From an uncultured Oceanospirillales bacterium (lineage in GTDB: Bacteria; Pseudomonadota; Gammaproteobacteria; Pseudomonadales; Litorivicinaceae): a stretch of DNA of 10,687 bases. This document shows positions 1 to 5,026 of this stretch, piece after piece. The position numbers and the translations under genes were made by a program. The notes beneath the pieces were generated by a model. That model made no database searches. It saw nothing but the letters and a program-made list of their open reading frames with translations, and was not told the DNA's origin. Each line of letters opens with the position of its first letter. Within the stretch, counting starts at the first letter, position 1. The DNA lies in contig CAJXTO010000044.1 of NCBI GenBank assembly GCA_913061245.1, forward strand, positions 1 to 10,687, given 5' to 3'.

Positions 1-46
1 ATTGAAAATCCTCGTGTCGGGGGTTCGATTCCCTCTCTGGCCACCA
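1..46 (+). tRNA. tRNA-Phe (anticodon GAA), 3' part, cut by the window edge
   Basis: These 46 bases align without gaps to the last 46 bases of E. coli tRNA-Phe as I remember it. The anticodon GAA is at 4-6, preceded by TT and followed by AA. The T-loop TTCGATT lies at 24-30, within a T-arm whose 5-bp stem includes one G-T pair. The 3' CCA is encoded at 44-46. The 5' half (acceptor 5' strand and D-arm) lies outside the window. No T-rich terminator follows within the 28 bases before the next gene's stop codon. The 3' end of a tRNA is a common integration site, but I found no second copy of this end in the window, so no island boundary is supported. Confidence 0.93.
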
Positions 47-74
47 CTTAGTAGTAGCTCCAAACCGGGGACAG

Positions 75-455
75 TTAAACCCTGACCCACACTGAGTCGG
101 TAGCTAGCCGATAACTACCTAAATATTCATGATAATAAGAGCCAAAATCTTCTGGCGGTATCATACTGATCCACTCTTCTCCATTTTCACGTCGGTAGAG
201 GTGATAGACCTTACCAACGATTGGAACGAAACTGACCGACGCTTCGTACATCCTCTGAGTATCTTCAGACGTCGCAACCAATTGACGGAACTCTTCCTGT
301 AATTCCTCGTAACGACCGCGCAGTTTTGCCGATGCTTCCTTCGATTTAATTTCACGGTATCCAGAAGTATCCACCTCTGTAATCGCAGGCGCACTAACAC
401 TGTCACCATATGGCATGGTCAACTTATTATCTGCTACGCGATCTGGTTTTTTCAT
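75..455 (-). CDS. DUF2452 family protein
   Basis: This encodes 126 aa. The N-terminal pattern (KKPDRVADN, then MPYGDSVSAPAI) and the later VGKVYHLYRRENGEEW stretch match the DUF2452 family as I remember it; the biochemical role of that family is unknown to me. It appears soluble, with a charged helical middle (about residues 37-65) and a beta-rich C-terminal half; there is no signal peptide or membrane segment. The ATG has no convincing ribosome site of its own. Instead its ATG shares the sequence ATGA with the stop of the 46-aa gene upstream, so initiation is probably coupled to that gene. It is the last gene of a three-gene minus-strand unit that ends 28 bases from the tRNA-Phe. Confidence is high for the gene and moderately high for the family. 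Confidence 0.85.
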   Translation of the reverse strand: MKKPDRVADNKLTMPYGDSVSAPAITEVDTSGYREIKSKEASAKLRGRYEELQEEFRQLVATSEDTQRMYEASVSFVPIVGKVYHLYRRENGEEWISMIPPEDFGSYYHEYLGSYRLATDSVWVRV

Positions 456-592
456 TCTTGGGGGTCACTTCCAGGGTAATAAAACTTGTTTTGGTCTTGA
501 GTCGACGAACTGTCCTTCGGATCACTCGCGGGCTTCATTTTCTCTTCGACAGGCTCGCTAGGATCCTGCTCTTGATCACCTGAACTAGCCAT
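452..592 (-). CDS. 46-aa hydrophilic, probably disordered small protein
   Basis: This encodes 46 aa, starting MASSGDQEQDPSEPVEEK and ending KFYYPGSDPQE. It is rich in D, E, S, P, Q and K with almost no aliphatic residues, so it is probably unstructured and acidic overall. Only the short FYYPG patch is aromatic. Its ATG overlaps the upstream 28-aa gene's stop by one base (TAATG), and its own TGA overlaps the next gene's ATG (ATGA). An AGGA lies close upstream, but coupling is the likelier route of initiation. The two exact junctions are the main evidence that it is real. I recognise no family. It could serve as a linker or partner for its neighbours, or mainly as a translational bridge to the DUF2452 gene. 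Confidence 0.6.
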   Translation of the reverse strand: MASSGDQEQDPSEPVEEKMKPASDPKDSSSTQDQNKFYYPGSDPQE

Positions 593-678
593 TAGTCCTG
601 TCGACCAGTATCAGCAATCGCGAGCGCGAGAAATAGTCCGATACCCACCCACAGTAGAATCTGTCCCGTGTCTTCCAT
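592..678 (-). CDS. 28-aa single-pass membrane peptide
   Basis: This encodes 28 aa. It starts MEDTGQ, continues with an uninterrupted hydrophobic stretch at about residues 7-22 (ILLWVGIGLFLALAIA), and ends with a polar tail, DTGRQD. That is the pattern of a very small inner-membrane protein. The ATG is preceded by GAGGAAG at suitable spacing (coding-strand order CTGAGGAAGAACG then ATG), the best ribosome site of this unit. Its TAA overlaps the ATG of the 46-aa gene by one base, so it would be the first gene of the 28 aa / 46 aa / DUF2452 operon. No family is recognised. Support is the ribosome site, the membrane-like composition and the overlap; homologues were not checked. Confidence 0.58.
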   Translation of the reverse strand: MEDTGQILLWVGIGLFLALAIADTGRQD

Positions 679-791
679 CGTTCTTCCTCAGTTAATTCAC
701 AAGGAAATAGTGGGGAGATAGTCCTTACTGTTCAAGGTTGAGGCTCCATTTGCAGATCGAGCAGGAATGACCTCTGGTTAATCTGGCTCGC

Positions 792-1802
792 TTAACGTAA
801 AGAAACTTCAATGGAGGAATCAAAAATTCTCTGCCAGACTTTTTCAATTCGATTGAGTTGTGGCCGCTGCTCTAGTCGTTCAAAGCTACCGATGATGGTC
901 TGTTCACCCTCCTTTTTAGCGACCTCGAAGTTAAATACATAAGCCCCTTCAACACCCATTCGGAGGTCACTCAGGAATATCTGATCTCCCTTTTCCCACG
1001 CTTTATATTGATCCTTGGTAAACCACTGCAATCGTTGGACACTCGGGTGATCTAAAACAGGCTTCACTAAATCAAGATTCCGCGGATAGCGCTGAATTTG
1101 CACCTGATCGACTTCATCAAAAATCGATGTCCAGATTTCGTAATAGTAATCACCGTCTATCGCAACACTTCGCCACAGAAGCGTATTAAAAGGTGCGGGC
1201 GTGGATTCGTATGTTGTGGGGGAAATACCCCGTAAGTTAAGAGCCTCCATCGCTTTGTCATCAATCAGCACCTTAACGCTTGCACTCCAAATCAAATAGC
1301 CCGTAGACACTGCAAGCATCAGGCTGTTAATCAACACGTTCAAATGGATACGTTTACCAACTAACGTGACAACAAACGCGATCACCAAAGGTAACGTGTA
1401 AAGCGGATCAATAATAAACAATAAAGAATGTGCAAACGGATGGACCGATAATGGCCACAAGACCTGAGTACCATAGACCGTAAACAAATCTGCCAAACTA
1501 TGTGTCACGAAACACAGCAATATGGCTAACCACCACCGCAAAAATAGCGAATCGCTTAACTGCTTCGGGCGCACAACGATCCAAGCGAGCGCAGGCGCCA
1601 CCAAAGCCTGCACCAAAAACGAATGGGAAAAGCCGCGATGGTAGGTCATATTTTCGATTGGGCCACCAAAATCGATGAGAACATCAAGATCGGGCAAAGT
1701 CCCTAAAGCCGCACCATATATCGCGGCACGCCTCCCCAGGCGCCTTCCCAATATCGCATAGCTAACGGCTCCTCCGAGAACCGCCTGGGTCACCGAATCC
1801 AC
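792..1802 (-). CDS. YdjM-type membrane-bound metal-dependent hydrolase family protein
   Basis: This encodes 336 aa from a GTG start (1800-1802) preceded by AGAGGGG. The N-terminal half carries the conserved marks of the YdjM family (PF04307): D38-L-D40, the HRGFSHS motif at 55-61, and H101 with D105 before a YGTQVLWP stretch. These His/Asp residues are thought to bind metal. Four to five hydrophobic segments (about residues 64-77, 90-109, 122-147 and 153-171) place it in the inner membrane. The C-terminal 160 residues are soluble, with many aromatic and charged residues, making this longer than E. coli YdjM (about 200 aa). The natural substrate of the family is not established. It follows the 63-aa gene by 27 bases and is probably co-transcribed. 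E. coli ydjM is SOS-controlled, but I found no LexA box here. Confidence 0.85.
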   Translation of the reverse strand: MDSVTQAVLGGAVSYAILGRRLGRRAAIYGAALGTLPDLDVLIDFGGPIENMTYHRGFSHSFLVQALVAPALAWIVVRPKQLSDSLFLRWWLAILLCFVTHSLADLFTVYGTQVLWPLSVHPFAHSLLFIIDPLYTLPLVIAFVVTLVGKRIHLNVLINSLMLAVSTGYLIWSASVKVLIDDKAMEALNLRGISPTTYESTPAPFNTLLWRSVAIDGDYYYEIWTSIFDEVDQVQIQRYPRNLDLVKPVLDHPSVQRLQWFTKDQYKAWEKGDQIFLSDLRMGVEGAYVFNFEVAKKEGEQTIIGSFERLEQRPQLNRIEKVWQRIFDSSIEVSLR

Positions 1803-1829
1803 GTGAACCCCTCTGCAATTCCGATATCG

Positions 1830-2021
1830 CTAAGGATTTGCGTTTTCATGTAACTCGATCGCCATTTCTAACAAACGCTCAACATCTAATTTTCCGTAAT
1901 TTGCTCGACTCCACTCGAGACCCTCCCGTAGTTGATCGACATTGAGCTTCATTAAACCGGCAATGATTTGATCGTGAGCCCCCCGAACCAGGATTTCCAC
2001 TTCACACTGAGTTTTTGACAC
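1830..2021 (-). CDS. 63-aa hypothetical protein
   Basis: This encodes 63 aa from a GTG start (2019-2021), with a strong AGAGGTG ribosome site ending 4 bases before the start. It appears soluble and mainly helical. Residues 24-60 look like two amphipathic helices (KLNVDQLREGLEWSRANYG, then DVERLLEMAIELHE). One cysteine is at residue 6. I recognise no family. It precedes the YdjM-type gene by 27 bases on the same strand, so the two probably form a unit whose control region is 2022-2240. That region holds a 13-bp palindrome and a pair of ATCGATAT repeats. The clean ribosome site and unbroken helical pattern make a real gene likely. Confidence 0.7.
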   Translation of the reverse strand: MSKTQCEVEILVRGAHDQIIAGLMKLNVDQLREGLEWSRANYGKLDVERLLEMAIELHENANP

Positions 2022-2048
2022 GCTTCACCTCTTTGTTTTTATCTAGAT

Positions 2049-2061
2049 GTCGGACTCCGAC
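2049..2061. promoter_or_regulatory. Perfect 6-1-6 palindrome upstream of the 63-aa gene
   Basis: GTCGGA-C-TCCGAC is a perfect inverted repeat with a one-base centre. It lies 28 bases upstream of the GTG start of the 63-aa gene, probably in the leader or just downstream of the promoter. It could be an operator or a small hairpin near the ribosome site. No recognised regulator matches it, and chance is possible. Confidence 0.3.
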
Positions 2062-2140
2062 TCTCGTTTTCAACCCTGAAGCCGAGGAACTGATCTTCAC
2101 TCTGCAGGCATTAATAAGCGAAACACTCGATCGCTATAGA

Positions 2141-2168
2141 ATCGATATCACATGATTAACATCGATAT
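2141..2168. repeat. Pair of ATCGATAT direct repeats, 20 bp apart
   Basis: ATCGATAT occurs at 2141-2148 and again at 2161-2168. Repeat centres are 20 bp apart, about two helical turns, so a bound protein pair would sit on one face of the DNA. Each contains the self-complementary ATCGAT. The repeats lie in the 287-base non-coding stretch (2022-2308) between the minus-strand 63-aa gene and the plus-strand 51-aa gene, about 75 bp upstream of the latter's -35. They could be binding sites for a regulator of either gene. Nothing else in that stretch is recognised apart from the 13-bp palindrome and the promoter. Confidence 0.3.
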
Positions 2169-2215
2169 GACGACCTCTTTATCAGATGCGAATGAACACT
2201 ACTTCCTGATTTTCC

Positions 2216-2271
2216 AATAAAAATTTTTATATAGCGCAGATATTGCGTTATGCACATGTTGCGAGTATTCT
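2216..2271 (+). promoter_or_regulatory. Sigma-70-like promoter with AT-rich upstream element
   Basis: The -35 TTGCGT (2243-2248) and -10 TATTCT (2266-2271) are separated by exactly 17 bp. An all-A/T tract, AATAAAAATTTTTATATA (2216-2233), lies 9 bp upstream of the -35, where UP elements that bind the RNA polymerase alpha subunit occur. Transcription would begin near 2278, giving the 51-aa gene a leader of about 30 bases. Four of six bases match consensus at each hexamer. Position and spacing relative to the gene and its terminator add support. Confidence 0.6.
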
Positions 2272-2308
2272 TATTGAACGTTGTCTGCGAACCACGAGGA
2301 GAAAGGAA

Positions 2309-2464
2309 ATGATTCCAGTCGGTGTTGGTCGCGGATTGCTCGGTTCATACGTGAGAATCGTTGAGCAAGAGATCCAAGACCAGAAAAAAAGAAAAATGTT
2401 GTCTAGCCATCAAATCGGTAAAAAAGGATTGATTGCGCGTTTTTTGTTAGGAATTAAATTCTGA
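2309..2464 (+). CDS. 51-aa basic hypothetical protein
   Basis: This encodes 51 aa. I chose the ATG at 2309 because AGGAG and AAAGGAA precede it directly. A longer reading from a TTG at 2243 would place the start inside the -35 of a good promoter and has no ribosome site. The protein is strongly basic: about ten K/R against three D/E, with a KKRKM cluster at residues 26-30. Its N-terminus is glycine-rich (VGVGRGLLG), and its C-terminus is hydrophobic and basic (GLIARFLLGIKF). It may bind nucleic acid or sit on the membrane surface. No family is recognised. It has its own promoter (2216-2271) and terminator (2475-2504), so the unit is monocistronic with a transcript of roughly 225 bases, a size that could also suit a regulatory RNA. 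Confidence 0.68.
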   Translation: MIPVGVGRGLLGSYVRIVEQEIQDQKKRKMLSSHQIGKKGLIARFLLGIKF

Positions 2465-2474
2465 TGAATTAAAG

Positions 2475-2504
2475 GCCGCTCGGTTAAACCAGAGCGGCTT
2501 TTTT
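2475..2504 (+). terminator. Rho-independent terminator of the 51-aa gene
   Basis: A perfect 7-bp GC-rich stem, GCCGCTC (2475-2481) with GAGCGGC (2492-2498), encloses a 10-base loop and is followed by six T (2499-2504). It starts 10 bases after the stop codon. The opposite strand reads the same hairpin followed by a weaker CTTTAATT tail, so it may also stop minus-strand transcripts. The last bases of its T tract overlap the stop codon of the convergent 56-aa gene (TAA at 2503-2505). Confidence 0.85.
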
Positions 2505-2673
2505 AATCACGTCGATGATTTTTATCATCTGCACTCGGTAAGGCACATTGGCCTTTCGCACACGCCTGACGCGCCTGCAGTCGCTGTATAACCAAGTCGA
2601 TGTCACGTGTTAGGTAGTACAGAGTGACGACCCACCACCAAATTTTCTGAACTGGCGAATGTTTTTCTGCCAA
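2503..2673 (-). CDS. 56-aa small protein, in frame with the upstream 44-aa gene after one TGA
   Basis: This encodes 56 aa from a proposed TTG start (2671-2673), with GAGGA six bases upstream. An aromatic, hydrophobic segment at about residues 11-21 (IWWWVVTLYYL) could insert in or lie along the membrane. An amphipathic helix (RDIDLVIQRLQARQ), two cysteines (CAKGQC) and a polar tail follow. There is no in-frame ATG. It lies 9 bases downstream of the 44-aa gene and in the same reading frame, with TGA as the only stop between them. The GAGGA starts on that stop codon, which suggests reinitiation. Readthrough, or a nonsense mutation in a longer ancestral gene, is possible. No family is recognised. 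Confidence 0.55.
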   Translation of the reverse strand: MAEKHSPVQKIWWWVVTLYYLTRDIDLVIQRLQARQACAKGQCALPSADDKNHRRD

Positions 2674-2682
2674 AACGATTCC

Positions 2683-2817
2683 TCACTTCTTAGGCCGGTT
2701 CTTTGGTTTCGTATCTTCCGCCATCCATTGCTTAATCACGGCTGCAATCCGCTTAGGATCCTGCTTAATCTGTTTTTGCAGTTTTAAAAACTCTTTGATC
2801 CTGTCTTCATCTGCCAT
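2683..2817 (-). CDS. 44-aa small protein resembling a FliF C-terminal segment
   Basis: This encodes 44 aa from ATG (2815-2817) with a strong AGGAG six bases upstream. It is helical and basic. The middle stretch DPKRIAAVIKQWMAED resembles the short C-terminal motif of the flagellar MS-ring protein FliF that binds FliG, which in several families reads roughly 'NP..VA.ii..W'. The resemblance is from memory and short, so it is a hypothesis only; no flagellar gene is nearby. The C-terminus is a lysine-rich tail (KPKNRPKK). It is followed in the same frame by the 56-aa gene. The ribosome site and composition support a real gene, and the role is unknown. Confidence 0.6.
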   Translation of the reverse strand: MADEDRIKEFLKLQKQIKQDPKRIAAVIKQWMAEDTKPKNRPKK

Positions 2818-2892
2818 TTTAAACTCCTATTATTCCCACATGCATTGGAAACCGATTTACCTGACCAGATCAAGAAAAGAGCATAAAACCGC

Positions 2893-2913
2893 AACGATAT
2901 TTCCTAAATCGTT
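2893..2913. promoter_or_regulatory. Inverted repeat AACGAT-N9-ATCGTT before the zinc-ribbon gene
   Basis: Perfect 6-bp arms (2893-2898 and 2908-2913) surround a 9-bp AT-rich centre, giving a dyad spaced about 15 bp centre to centre. An AT-rich tract (CATAAATAAT, 2922-2931) that could serve as a -10 region follows immediately. The dyad may be an operator for the 2976 gene or for the divergent 44-aa gene. A chance match is possible. Confidence 0.25.
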
Positions 2914-2975
2914 GAAATCGACATAAATAATCTCTTACGATGCAAACACTTGATACCTTCAAAAGGAAATTACTT

Positions 2976-3314
2976 GTGCGTACATGTTCTGTTTGCGGCG
3001 TAGAAATCGATAAAACCACCGCCTACACGGTTTCGGGTGAACAAAAAGCCCAAGGTCGCCGTTGTATCAATTGTGTTGAAGGCGCGGCACCAAAAGCCAA
3101 AGCAGCTCCAGCAGAAAAGGTAGCAGCTGAGCCTAAGGCAGCACCGGAAGCTCCTAAAGCTCCGGTCGCAGAAACGGCACCCGCTAGTCAGCCACAACAA
3201 GCAGCGCCAACTGCTTCACCTGCACCACATGCAGACGAGGAAGAAAGCTCAACGGTTAAATACATCGTTGGTGCAGTTATCGTTGCTGTCGTTATCTGGC
3301 TCGTACTCGGCTAA
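2976..3314 (+). CDS. Zinc-ribbon protein with Ala/Pro-rich linker and C-terminal membrane anchor
   Basis: This encodes 112 aa from GTG (2976), chosen because AAGGAA precedes it. An ATG at 2940 would add 12 residues but has no ribosome site and would be nearly leaderless. The N-terminus has two CxxC knuckles, C4-x2-C7 and C30-x2-C33, a typical four-cysteine zinc ribbon. A linker of about 50 residues, almost entirely A, P, K, E and Q, follows, then an acidic DEEESS patch. The last 20 residues are one hydrophobic segment (TVKYIVGAVIVAVVIWLVLG). The protein is probably anchored by its tail with the zinc ribbon in the cytoplasm. The role is unknown; such ribbons often mediate protein or nucleic-acid contacts. 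It has its own terminator at 3322-3352. Confidence 0.78.
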   Translation: MRTCSVCGVEIDKTTAYTVSGEQKAQGRRCINCVEGAAPKAKAAPAEKVAAEPKAAPEAPKAPVAETAPASQPQQAAPTASPAPHADEEESSTVKYIVGAVIVAVVIWLVLG

Positions 3315-3321
3315 CTCATTG

Positions 3322-3352
3322 GCGGATAGAATATCTTTATCCGCTTTTGCTT
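3322..3352 (+). terminator. Terminator after the zinc-ribbon gene
   Basis: The stem GCGGATA (3322-3328) with TATCCGC (3338-3344) has a 9-base loop, followed by TTTTGCTT. It begins 7 bases after the stop codon of the plus-strand gene and borders the stop codon of the convergent permease gene (TAA at 3351-3353). Confidence 0.72.
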
Positions 3353-4109
3353 AAGAGAAAATGGCTGCTCCGCCTGCAAGCAGAGTGGCTACGAATAGAA
3401 ACCATCGAAGCACTTTAGGATCGGTGTAGACGGCGAGCTTGACTCCAAAATAGGCCCCGGCAACATAACCAACCGACAAAATCAAACCTTCAACCCACGC
3501 GACTTGGTCCTGCCATATAAAAATTCCCAGCGAGACCAGCGTGAATACGAACGTACATACCAATTTAATAGCATTTGCTCGCACGATGTCGTACCGCAAA
3601 GTTCCTGCGATAGATGCCAAAAGTAAAAATCCAACACCCGCCTGAATAAATCCACCATAGAAACCAGCAGCCAATAGGCCGATCCATGCAGACGGAGTCT
3701 CACTCACCCTCCGCACTTCTGTACCTGTGGGAGGAGAAACCACAGCCGGTTTAAATAAAACCAACAGAGACATACAGATCATTGTCCCAATCAATACAGG
3801 CTTGAGAATATCAGGTGGAGCGAACGCAGCTGCAAGCGAGCCAAGAAGGCCACCAATTGCCATCGGAATGAGTATCGCTTTGAGGTCAAACGTCTCTAGT
3901 TTTTTATGCCGCTTAAATTCAGAAATTGCGACAACAGACTCAACAAAAATACCCACTCTATTCGTTGCGTTAGCAACTTCAGGCGGCATACCCATAATCA
4001 TCAAAGTTGGAAGTACGAGATTCGAACCACCGCCTGCGACTGTGTTAATCGCACCGGCCAGCAGTGCCACACCAATCAGAATGAATATTTCGAGACCAGC
4101 AAGTTCCAT
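3351..4109 (-). CDS. TSUP (TauE/SafE) family membrane permease
   Basis: This encodes 252 aa from ATG at 4107-4109. A TTG at 4128-4130 would give 259 aa; neither has a clear ribosome site. It is a very hydrophobic protein of seven to eight membrane segments. The internal repeat typical of the family (PF01925) is visible: a glycine-rich motif at residues 24-34 (VAGGGSNLVLP) and a second at 149-160 (GFYGGFIQAGVG), each starting one half. Characterised relatives export sulfite, sulfoacetate or other small organosulfur or carboxylate anions; the substrate here cannot be read from sequence. It lies 86 bases downstream of the YcdX-like gene on the same strand and may share its transcript. Confidence 0.87.
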   Translation of the reverse strand: MELAGLEIFILIGVALLAGAINTVAGGGSNLVLPTLMIMGMPPEVANATNRVGIFVESVVAISEFKRHKKLETFDLKAILIPMAIGGLLGSLAAAFAPPDILKPVLIGTMICMSLLVLFKPAVVSPPTGTEVRRVSETPSAWIGLLAAGFYGGFIQAGVGFLLLASIAGTLRYDIVRANAIKLVCTFVFTLVSLGIFIWQDQVAWVEGLILSVGYVAGAYFGVKLAVYTDPKVLRWFLFVATLLAGGAAIFS

Positions 4110-4195
4110 AGGGGAATATCCGACGAGCAAAGCGCGAGCATACGCCTCGTGCTGTAGAACTCAAAATATCCGGAAGATGAACCTGCTACAGAACG

Positions 4196-4975
4196 CTACA
4201 ATTCAAGAATATCTGGCGCTTCGAGTTCATCCAACCAATCCGAAAGCTCTCGAACAACAGGCTTCCCATGCTCGCCCAGAAATTCGATAAGACGGCGAGC
4301 ATTTAAAGTCACGATGTTGTCCTCTGGAAACCCGATCGATTCAATTTTACCGAGTGCGACGTCAACATCACCCACCGTGTAGTGAACATGGGAATCACTC
4401 GATAAGGCCACCTTCCAGTCAAGTGCATGCACTGTCTCAAGAATCTGCATGCAGTATGGTTCGCTTCCAAGCCTTGAACTTACAAATGATGAATTATTAA
4501 TTTCAATCAACACATTGTTATCACGAGCGGCACGGACGACTTCATCAATTTGGATCGGATAGTTTGGATTACCCGGGTGACCGAGGATTTGGATAAGGCC
4601 TGTTTCCATAGCCGTGATCATCGCCTGTGTATGCGCTTTAAGATCCGATGGCGGAAATACAGGTTCATGAAAACTGGCAATTCCGAAATCCATAAAACTC
4701 ATCAAGGTCGCATTGACATCCAATGGACGATGCTCTGCCGGGAGAATATTTGCTTCAATCCCCTTAAGCATCGCGACTCCATAACGAGTGCGCGGTAATA
4801 CGCGCATGTTTCCAAAATGCCACGGGTGCGGCGAATCCGGCATCTCTGGACCATGATCAGTAATACTGAATAACTGAAGCCCCTTATCTGCAGCAGCTTG
4901 AAAATATTCTTCGACCGTAGAATATGCATGCGTGCTTGCCACCGTGTGTGCATGCGTATCTGTCAGATGCCTCAT
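4196..4975 (-). CDS. ycdX: PHP-domain phosphatase, YcdX-like
   Basis: This encodes 259 aa from ATG (4973-4975) with AGTAGGAGG close upstream. Long stretches match E. coli YcdX, a three-metal phosphatase of the PHP superfamily: THAHTVASTHAYST (7-20), TDHGPEMPDSPHPWHF (39-54), FHEPVF (102-107), HPGNP (133-137), EINNSSF (158-164) and SSDSH (192-196). The expected ligands are present: H8, H10, H16, H41, E74, H103, H133, D194 and H196. It is about 14 residues longer than the E. coli protein, mostly at the C-terminus. Cytoplasmic phosphatase activity is expected; in E. coli the protein has been linked to swarming. Its start lies 51 bases from the divergent acyltransferase start, so the two probably share a control region. 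Confidence 0.92.
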   Translation of the reverse strand: MRHLTDTHAHTVASTHAYSTVEEYFQAAADKGLQLFSITDHGPEMPDSPHPWHFGNMRVLPRTRYGVAMLKGIEANILPAEHRPLDVNATLMSFMDFGIASFHEPVFPPSDLKAHTQAMITAMETGLIQILGHPGNPNYPIQIDEVVRAARDNNVLIEINNSSFVSSRLGSEPYCMQILETVHALDWKVALSSDSHVHYTVGDVDVALGKIESIGFPEDNIVTLNARRLIEFLGEHGKPVVRELSDWLDELEAPDILEL

Positions 4976-5026
4976 TCTTTCCTCCTACTTGATTTCGTTA
5001 GTCTATGAAGGTTTTATTGCAGTGTC

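Noticed and set aside
1..46. tRNA-Phe as an integration site of a genomic island
   Set aside because: No integrase gene and no second copy of the tRNA 3' end occur in the window.
679..791. Gene or promoter in the 113-base gap
   Set aside because: Only tiny frames occur and no convincing -10/-35 pair with proper spacing was found; the TCTGGTTAATCTGG repeat is direct, not a terminator stem.
1803..2240. LexA (SOS) box controlling the YdjM-type gene, as in E. coli
   Set aside because: No CTG-N10-CAG site of the expected form was found by eye upstream of 1802 or upstream of the 63-aa gene.
2243..2308. N-terminal extension of the 51-aa gene from a TTG
   Set aside because: The TTG is itself the -35 hexamer of a well-spaced promoter, there is no ribosome site, and a strong one precedes ATG 2309.
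559..2765. 12-bp repeat TAGGATCCTGCT at 559-570 and 2754-2765
   Set aside because: Both copies are inside coding sequence and centred on a palindromic AGGATCCT; two chance copies are plausible and the flanks do not match.
3727..4290. 187-aa plus-strand open frame
   Set aside because: It runs antisense across the TSUP permease and the 3' end of the YcdX-like gene, both of which are well supported; its sequence shows no recognisable domain.
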